From NCBI GenBank assembly GCA_964453115.1, contig CAYVRT010000003.1, positions 1 to 64,000 of the forward strand: 64,000 nt of DNA. Direction: 5' to 3'. Both the position numbers and the translations under genes were made by a program. This document shows, in pieces, positions 58,101 to 64,000 of the stretch. Within the stretch, counting starts at the first letter, position 1. Each line of letters starts with the position of its first letter. Under the pieces are notes generated by a model. The model did not search any database. It worked only from the letters and a program-made list of their open reading frames with translations, and was not told the origin of the DNA. The stretch comes from JAIWNK01 sp964453115 (lineage in GTDB: Bacteria; Chloroflexota; Anaerolineae; Anaerolineales; Anaerolineaceae).

Positions 58101-60134
58101 TTACGGTGCGGCAATGCCCCAGAAGCGCATCACGCCATATTGACTTGTCACCAGCAAATCACCAGCAGCGCTCCAATCCAGCCCCATTGCTCCAGCTTCT
58201 GGCAGGTGACGAAGCACCGCTCCCGTTTCCGCATCCAGGAAATACAATCCAGCGTCCGTCACACTCACCACCAGCAAACGCCCATCCGGGCTGAATTGCG
58301 AGGCGAGATGCCGCCCAGCCAGGGTTTGCTCGGCGATTTTCTGCCCCGCGTCCACATCCCAAATTGAAACCGTATCCTCATCGGCATTGAAAAAGGCCAG
58401 CCGTTTGCCTGTTGGGCTAAAGGTTGGCTCCCGCACTTCCGTCAGTACATGAAAGATCTCTTTTTCTGCTTCCACATCCCAAACCAGGAGATACGACTCG
58501 TCACGGAATAGCACCCGGCTGCCATCGGCATTCGGTTGTGCAACCCAGGTGGTGGGGAACCCGGTAATATCCGGGATTTCGGCGCGCTGTGTTTTTGAAT
58601 CGGCATCCCAAATGGTGTTGTTAATCATCAACACATGCCCATCCTGGCTGCTTGCCAGGACGTGGATTGGCGCACCGCCAAACTCAGGCATCTCGCTCAG
58701 TTCGCCCTTCTCATCCAGGGCATACAAGCCCACCTCGCCGCTCCGTGCCAGCCAATAGCCGCCCTGCGGGCGGTCTATCACCAGCCAGGGTTGTGCGCCA
58801 TAGTCCGACCTGGGCTGCTCAAAGCGTTCGCTGAGGGTATCCACATCCCATAAGCGAATGTGGACATCGTTGCGCGCCGGGTAACCGGATTGCGTCAGAA
58901 CTGTTTTTGCATTGGCGCTTAGTATGGGGAAATCGGAGCGCTCGTAGAAGCTGGGAAGGCTGGCGAGCAATTCCCCCCCCGAAACGGTCCGCAGGGTCAA
59001 AGTTGCGCCCTCTTTCAACACCATGCGCTCATACGCCGGGCTGAAATAGCCCAAAGCCAGGCTGTTTTGCGATGGGGCGGGCAAGGTTTGGGTCACCTGA
59101 CCGGTTTGCAGGTCATAGAGGCGTAACTCGGCATCCAAAATGACATACAAGGCGCCGGTACGATCCAGGCCGACGCGGTCGGCATTCTCTCCGAATGCGA
59201 TTTCGGTGCTTTCTGCGCTCTTCAAATCCAGCACCTGCACCAGGGAGCGGTTGTTGCGGGAGAAGAAGACGGCCCGCCCGCCAACGGTTGGCAGCGGCAG
59301 TGCAGTTGTCAGGGGGACATTTTTTTCCAACAGCAGTTGACCGGTTCTGGAATCCCACCAGGCAATGTCCATGCTGCCATCACTTTTCGGCGCCATTGTT
59401 TGTAGCAGTGCGGCATCCTGAGTGTAGGAGGGAATCAGGCCGAGGGCCTTGTTTTTGGGATTGATGAGCGAGACGGAGGTCTTTTGTTGACCATTTTGCG
59501 GGTCATAACAATCCAGGTAGGTGACCAATTTGTAGGTGTTGATATTGGATGTATCCAATGCCTTGACGCCGGCCACCAGCAGTTCCCCCTGCGCATTAAA
59601 GGTCAGGTCATCTATCCGGCCATGCGCATAGGGGATGGCAATCTGCTCCTGTCCGCCTGGCACATTCCAGACCTGAAGCGGGGTATTCTCGTCGTTGCCA
59701 GAGGCAATCCATGTGCCATCTGCGCTCCAGGCAATTCGCCGGGGATAGGGGGCTGGCAGGAACAAGGTTTGCTGAAGGGTTTGTCCATCCAAAATCCAAA
59801 GCCCGCTGCCAGTTGCAGCCGCGACAAAGCGCCCATCAGGAGACCAGGCAACGGCGAGCAGTTCACCGGCGCCCAATTGTGCCAGAAGGGTTAAAGAATC
59901 GAGCGTATTGGGGCCAATGGGTTGCAAAACCGGCAAAATGGGTGTTGGCTGCGGGGTTGCGGTTGGGGGTGGGGGGGTATCTGTTGCCAGCACCGGGGTT
60001 TCGGTTGCATGAAATGCCTCGGTTGAAGGGGTTGCCGGCAATGTGGCGGTTGGGGCAATGGCTGTGCCAGCCTGGCAGGCCAGAAGAGATAAAAAGATAC
60101 CCAATATCAGCCAGGGAATTTGTTTTCGGGTCAT
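58101..60134 (-). CDS. WD40-like beta-propeller lipoprotein
   Basis: 677 aa from the ATG at 60134, 7 nt after AAGGAG; an earlier TTG at 60152 overlaps the upstream stop and lacks a ribosome binding site. A lipoprotein signal (KQIPWLILGIFLSLL, lipobox LLAC) is followed by a Thr/Pro-rich linker to about residue 70. The rest is a WD40-like propeller with repeats such as VAWSPDGRFVAAATGSGLWIL, IAWSADGTWIASGND, TFSPTGKRLAFFNADEDTVSIWDV and FSPDGRLLVVSVTDAGLYFLD. It is a cell-surface scaffold of unknown partner. It is sandwiched between two paralogous M23 proteins with 8-15 nt gaps, so the three are one operon. Confidence 0.88.
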   Translation of the reverse strand: MTRKQIPWLILGIFLSLLACQAGTAIAPTATLPATPSTEAFHATETPVLATDTPPPPTATPQPTPILPVLQPIGPNTLDSLTLLAQLGAGELLAVAWSPDGRFVAAATGSGLWILDGQTLQQTLFLPAPYPRRIAWSADGTWIASGNDENTPLQVWNVPGGQEQIAIPYAHGRIDDLTFNAQGELLVAGVKALDTSNINTYKLVTYLDCYDPQNGQQKTSVSLINPKNKALGLIPSYTQDAALLQTMAPKSDGSMDIAWWDSRTGQLLLEKNVPLTTALPLPTVGGRAVFFSRNNRSLVQVLDLKSAESTEIAFGENADRVGLDRTGALYVILDAELRLYDLQTGQVTQTLPAPSQNSLALGYFSPAYERMVLKEGATLTLRTVSGGELLASLPSFYERSDFPILSANAKTVLTQSGYPARNDVHIRLWDVDTLSERFEQPRSDYGAQPWLVIDRPQGGYWLARSGEVGLYALDEKGELSEMPEFGGAPIHVLASSQDGHVLMINNTIWDADSKTQRAEIPDITGFPTTWVAQPNADGSRVLFRDESYLLVWDVEAEKEIFHVLTEVREPTFSPTGKRLAFFNADEDTVSIWDVDAGQKIAEQTLAGRHLASQFSPDGRLLVVSVTDAGLYFLDAETGAVLRHLPEAGAMGLDWSAAGDLLVTSQYGVMRFWGIAAP

Positions 60135-60148
60135 GTCTTGCTCCTTTT

Positions 60149-63100
60149 TCAACGCAAAATGGCGGGGAGGAAGAGCAACAAGCCATCCACCACCCGCACC
60201 CGAACGCGGGCGGCACTGCCCGCCAGTGTGGGGTAGAGCGGACGAATGCGCAGGCGATATTCTCCGGGCGGCAAGGGGCGTACCAGGGAGGTTGGCTGTT
60301 CCAATCCACCTGCTGCCTGGCTTGCCAGCAGCACCTGCCCGCTCGCATCATAGAATTCAAGAATGACCGCTGCGCCGCCGCCTAATGGTTCGGCCTGGGC
60401 GCTGAGGCCATCACGCGTGACGATGACGCGCAACCAATCGTCATCCTGCGCCGGGCAAAGGGTATGCTCGCTCCATTCCAGCTCGCTCAACGGTGCGCTG
60501 CCTGGCAGATCATCGGCATCTTCGAAGGCATCTGGCGCACAAGCAATATCGAAGACCAGCGTTTGCACGGCGCTGGCGCGGTTGCCGGCCCGATCTACGG
60601 CCGTCAGGCGCAGGTTGTAGATGGTGCCGGGTGCAGCCAGGAACCAGGCCTGTGTCGTCTCGGCGCTCAGGCTCCCCCAGGTTTGCCAGCTTGCCCCGGC
60701 TAGCTGATATTCCAACTCATAGCGATCCAGCCCCGACCCGGCATCGCTGCCCGTCCACTGCAACAGGATTGCCGAAGAGGGGAGCGGGTTGCTGACCGGT
60801 TGCCAGGCAAGCTGTGGCGGCGTCGAATCGCCGCCAATTTGCAGCCCAACCCGCAAATCGCCCCAGGAATTGCCCGCTCCATCCACCGCGCGCGCATACA
60901 AGGCGCCGCCAACCAACGAGCCAAGCTGTGCCGGGTCCACGGTCCAGCGATAGCCATCGCTGCCATTGGCATCGCTGCCCAGGAAGACCCATTGATGGGT
61001 CTCCCAGTTTGGGCGATGGATATAAAAATCAACCCGCGCCAGGCCGCTGCCGCCTTCATCAAAGGCGTTGGCAGTGATGGTAAACGCCCCGGCAGGGATG
61101 ATGTTGCCATTCGGCGTGCTGATCACAATCTGCGGCGGTTGCACGTCCTGCACGGCGCGCAGGGTGTAGCCATAGGTTGCGCCGCCTGCGCCGGGATGAT
61201 TCCAGGCCTTGATTTTGATGTAGTAGCTGCCATCCTGCGGCAGGGTGTAGCCAAGCAGCGGGTCAATGATCTCGTATGGCAGCTCATCATCTTGCCCAAC
61301 AATCAGCCCTCCCGACGCATCATACAGGTAGAGGTAGGCATCCAGCGCCGAACCAATGGACTGTGCATCTACATCGAAGGCCACCTGCTGCCCGGCCAGG
61401 CCGTCAAAGCGGTAAAAGTCCACATCCCCGGCGGCACAAATTTGCCCGCTGACCGTTTGATTGGCGAGCAGGGGCAGGGCCTGTGTTGGGTCATCGTTTG
61501 GCTGCGGGTCAAGGCAGCTTGTTGGCGGGGACTCGTTGGTGATGCGGAAATTATCAATCCACCAGCCGCCATAACTGTTGTAATAGGAATCAATGGTATC
61601 GAAGTGAAAGCGGATGCGCACCGTTTGACCGGCGTAGGGCGAAAGATTCAGTGCCGGGCTGCTGCCCCAAAACTGCTGCGGCTCATCCCAAAGCGGGTAG
61701 AGGTCTTCAAACGGGCCATCATTGACGGAAACCTGCACCAGGCGACGATCCCAGGTGGGGAAGGAGCTTTCTGTGTGCGTGTAGGTATCGAAGCGTAAAT
61801 ACCAGGCGCTGCCGGCAGGAATTTGAATCGGCGGCGAGGTCAAATCGCTGCCCCACACCTGACTGTTGGCATAATCCATGCCATTGTTCGAGGCCCAGTA
61901 GGCATTGGCGGCCTGCACCTGTGCCGATTGTCCCGGGCTGGACTGTGTCAGTTCAATGCTTTTTTGCTCAAACTCCACGTCGTCATCCAGGTTCAAGAGC
62001 GCATTGCCGAGGGGCGGCAGGGTGTCGGTGGTTTGGGCCAGGCGCCAGACCCCGTTTGCCACCCAGCCCGGTGCGCCATTCTCAAAATTGACCTGATAGG
62101 GCAGGGAAACGGGCGCATCTGCTGGCAGGCTGCCGGCGGCGACGCTAAATTGCAGGCTGGATTGCGAAGTGCCGCCGCTGTTGCGCGCCTGCACCGTCAG
62201 GGTGTAGCTGCCAGGCGGCAGGCTACCGAGCGACCAGTGATTGAGCTTGACCCAGCCGGGAGTGCTTTTGTTGACCGGCCCGCTCAAGCTGGCCTGGTAT
62301 GCTACCGCCGAGCCGCGCCACCAGGCGGCGACCAACGAATCGGCTGATGTGGGCGATAGGTTGGTGCCATTGCGCGGCGAATCAATCACCGGCGCATCGG
62401 GCGCTGTGCTGAGCGGCTGGACAATCAAGGCCGAAAGGCGGTCGTTCCCGCCCAGGCGGTCATCCTCAAAATTGGCATCATTGCTTTCAAAGGCTGCCGG
62501 ACGCCCGGTGAAATTGCTGTTATCATAGGCCACGGCCCGAACCGCGCTGCCCACCTTGAGCGAGGCGGCGTTGTTGTTGCCCACCAGCCCCAAATTCGAG
62601 GCGCTGTACCAGCCGGGGCCTGAACCATTGTTGGTTGTGGCATCGAACACCTGACAGGCACCTTGATAGCCTGGCTCAGCAAATAACGTCACCTCGTTCG
62701 GGCCGGGGTCGCAGCTCGTCTGCACTTGCTGTGGACAGGCGAAATTCTTCGCCACCGAGCGCACCCCGGGCAGCCCCGGGGTAACATTGCCTTCCACATC
62801 CCAGGCGCGCACGGCAAAATCCACCGGCCCGTTGGCAATGTTCAATGCACACAAATCCACGCTGGAAACAAACGTGACACTGGATTGCGCCGGATTGTAA
62901 ACGATGGGTGCGACTGTTTGCCAGCTGCCTTGCCAGTTTGCCAGAATTTCAACCCGGGCAATGCCGACATTGTCTGTCGCCGTACCGCCCAGGGTCAAGG
63001 TTGGCTGCGTGATGGAAGAGCCATCTGCCGGGATGACCAGCCCGGCGGCAGGTGGGTTGGCGCCCACGTTGCCCGAGGTAAACCAATCGCCGCCTGCGTG

Positions 63101-64000
63101 ACAATCGGGGTACCAACCCGGCAGGGAAGAGGAAAGCTGCGTTTCCACACACATGCGCGGTCGGCCTCCATTGATATCCACATCCAGGAAGGTGATGTCT
63201 TGTGAGGTGCCAAACCATGAGCCAGGGGTTGTGTGAACATGAAAATGGAGGTGATGGCCAGTGCTTGCACCGGTATTATCTACATTGCCAATGAATTGCC
63301 CCTGCTGCACAATCACCCCGGCCTGCCGCAAAGCGGGCGGGATGGAGTTGTAGGCCAAATGCAAATATAGCTGATAGCTGATCGGGTTGGTGCTGGAATC
63401 TTCCAGCACCAGGTAATTGTTGCAGTTGTGATCGTTGTTCGGGCAGCTCCAGCTGACATACTTGACCAGGCCGCCCTTGGCGGCCAGGAGCGGGAACATG
63501 CTGCCATCGGCAAAGTCGAAGGAATAGAGGCAGGTTGGGCAATTGCCATAAATGTATTTATGCCCGATGCTTTGCGTCAGGCGGCGCGAGGTGCCATAGG
63601 CCCAGGGCAGGTAGTAGCCGCCAAAGGTTTGCACAACTGCCTGCGGAGGCGGTGCCGCAAAGGCCACCTGCTGATCGGCAGAAAGCAAGGTTTCTGGCAC
63701 ACTCTCGAGCTTGATATTCCAATCGCCATCCACCTGCATCGAAATCTTCCACGGTGCGTTGCCCGACTCGCGTTGCGCAATGGCCAACCCCGGTTCCGAT
63801 TCCAGCACCAGGCCGGTTTCGCGGTCCACCATTGCCAGCCACAAGACGGCCAGGTTGCCGCCCGGGTCGTAGATAACCCGGTCAATGCGCACCTCATAGA
63901 TAACAAAGCCCATCACTGCGTCCTGACGGGTAACAATGGCTTCCTTCAAAGCATCCTCGAGTGCGGCCTGCGGAGGGGGCGGGGTCAGCAGCAGCGCAGG
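60149..64000 (-). CDS. secreted M23-family/beta-gamma-crystallin multidomain protein, 5' end outside the window
   Basis: At least 1283 residues are coded within the window, and the frame stays open to base 64000; a TTG at 63949 is not the real start. The first residues, LLLTPPPPQAALEDALKEA, align with residues after the signal peptide of the 54436 paralog. The M23 motifs are YSFDFADGSM (near 63520), LYLHLAYNSIP and TGHHLHFHVH (near 63250). Beta/gamma-crystallin (FAEPGYQGACQVFDA, near 62670), Ig-like, MAM-like, PPC (NDDPTQALPLLANQTVSG ... GDVDFYRFDGLAGQQV, near 61450) and C-terminal domains follow, ending LLLFLPAILR. It is the first gene seen of the three-gene operon. Confidence 0.9.
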   Translation of the reverse strand, partial: PALLLTPPPPQAALEDALKEAIVTRQDAVMGFVIYEVRIDRVIYDPGGNLAVLWLAMVDRETGLVLESEPGLAIAQRESGNAPWKISMQVDGDWNIKLESVPETLLSADQQVAFAAPPPQAVVQTFGGYYLPWAYGTSRRLTQSIGHKYIYGNCPTCLYSFDFADGSMFPLLAAKGGLVKYVSWSCPNNDHNCNNYLVLEDSSTNPISYQLYLHLAYNSIPPALRQAGVIVQQGQFIGNVDNTGASTGHHLHFHVHTTPGSWFGTSQDITFLDVDINGGRPRMCVETQLSSSLPGWYPDCHAGGDWFTSGNVGANPPAAGLVIPADGSSITQPTLTLGGTATDNVGIARVEILANWQGSWQTVAPIVYNPAQSSVTFVSSVDLCALNIANGPVDFAVRAWDVEGNVTPGLPGVRSVAKNFACPQQVQTSCDPGPNEVTLFAEPGYQGACQVFDATTNNGSGPGWYSASNLGLVGNNNAASLKVGSAVRAVAYDNSNFTGRPAAFESNDANFEDDRLGGNDRLSALIVQPLSTAPDAPVIDSPRNGTNLSPTSADSLVAAWWRGSAVAYQASLSGPVNKSTPGWVKLNHWSLGSLPPGSYTLTVQARNSGGTSQSSLQFSVAAGSLPADAPVSLPYQVNFENGAPGWVANGVWRLAQTTDTLPPLGNALLNLDDDVEFEQKSIELTQSSPGQSAQVQAANAYWASNNGMDYANSQVWGSDLTSPPIQIPAGSAWYLRFDTYTHTESSFPTWDRRLVQVSVNDGPFEDLYPLWDEPQQFWGSSPALNLSPYAGQTVRIRFHFDTIDSYYNSYGGWWIDNFRITNESPPTSCLDPQPNDDPTQALPLLANQTVSGQICAAGDVDFYRFDGLAGQQVAFDVDAQSIGSALDAYLYLYDASGGLIVGQDDELPYEIIDPLLGYTLPQDGSYYIKIKAWNHPGAGGATYGYTLRAVQDVQPPQIVISTPNGNIIPAGAFTITANAFDEGGSGLARVDFYIHRPNWETHQWVFLGSDANGSDGYRWTVDPAQLGSLVGGALYARAVDGAGNSWGDLRVGLQIGGDSTPPQLAWQPVSNPLPSSAILLQWTGSDAGSGLDRYELEYQLAGASWQTWGSLSAETTQAWFLAAPGTIYNLRLTAVDRAGNRASAVQTLVFDIACAPDAFEDADDLPGSAPLSELEWSEHTLCPAQDDDWLRVIVTRDGLSAQAEPLGGGAAVILEFYDASGQVLLASQAAGGLEQPTSLVRPLPPGEYRLRIRPLYPTLAGSAARVRVRVVDGLLLFLPAILR

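Overview
The window looks like one contiguous, gene-dense piece of a bacterial chromosome. It carries about 48 protein-coding genes and no gene-free stretch longer than 300 bp. I saw no rRNA, tRNA, transposase, phage gene or CRISPR array. The best guess for the source is an Anaerolineae-like member of the Chloroflexota. That is an inference from several things: moderately high GC, DUF5668/toastrack (LiaF-like) membrane proteins, a DUF6311 protein, many NarL/LuxR two-component proteins, a tungsten-type aldehyde:ferredoxin oxidoreductase, lipoproteins with Pro/Thr-rich linkers, and long secreted multidomain proteins ending in a short LP-containing tail.

Layout. 0-3.5 kb: three LiaF-like membrane proteins and a SIMPL lipoprotein, closed by a strong terminator. 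3.5-6.7 kb (minus): frr-uppS-cdsA, a terminator, then glpX. 6.8-13.6 kb (plus): a TRIC-family membrane protein, a MacAB-like export operon (adaptor, ATPase, permease), then a NarL-type kinase/regulator pair translationally coupled to a small membrane protein. 13.6-17.1 kb (minus): a rifampicin-phosphotransferase-like protein and a nitrilase-superfamily amidohydrolase. 17.3-18.8 kb (plus): an M23-like lipoprotein. 18.8-23.3 kb (minus): a coiled-coil/GyrA-C-terminal-like protein, an Hsp70-like ATPase and an AOR-family oxidoreductase. 23.3-26.2 kb: a small membrane protein, a DUF6311 protein and a nitroreductase. 26.2-32.8 kb (minus): a sensor kinase fused to its own response regulator, a pseudo-receiver with a possibly structured leader, and a C-type-lectin/DUF11 secreted protein. 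33-41.4 kb: mostly housekeeping and accessory enzymes (GNATs, MsrA, DEAD-box helicase, EamA, MgtC, methyltransferase, esterase). 41.5-43.3 kb: a visibly AT-richer NotI-family restriction nuclease plus D12-class adenine methyltransferase, probably acquired. 43.3-46.9 kb (minus): a heterodimeric ABC exporter. 47-54.4 kb (plus): lexA with two perfect SOS boxes, a DUF6174 lipoprotein, a PAS protein, a glycosyltransferase and large membrane protein, galE, a serpin and a GNAT. 54.4-64 kb (minus): two paralogous giant secreted M23/beta-gamma-crystallin proteins flanking a WD40-like lipoprotein; the first gene runs off the right edge.

Three patterns cut across the genes. (1) Three secreted proteins in two separate loci end at the very C-terminus with a hydrophobic-LP-hydrophobic-basic tail, a candidate sorting or anchoring tag. 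(2) At least seven genes have a -10 hexamer ending 6-7 nt before the start codon, so their mRNAs should be leaderless; two of these also have a good -35 at 17 bp. (3) A 24-nt hairpin-forming unit occurs three times in frame within a single membrane-protein gene. All calls come from reading the sequence; no database search was run.
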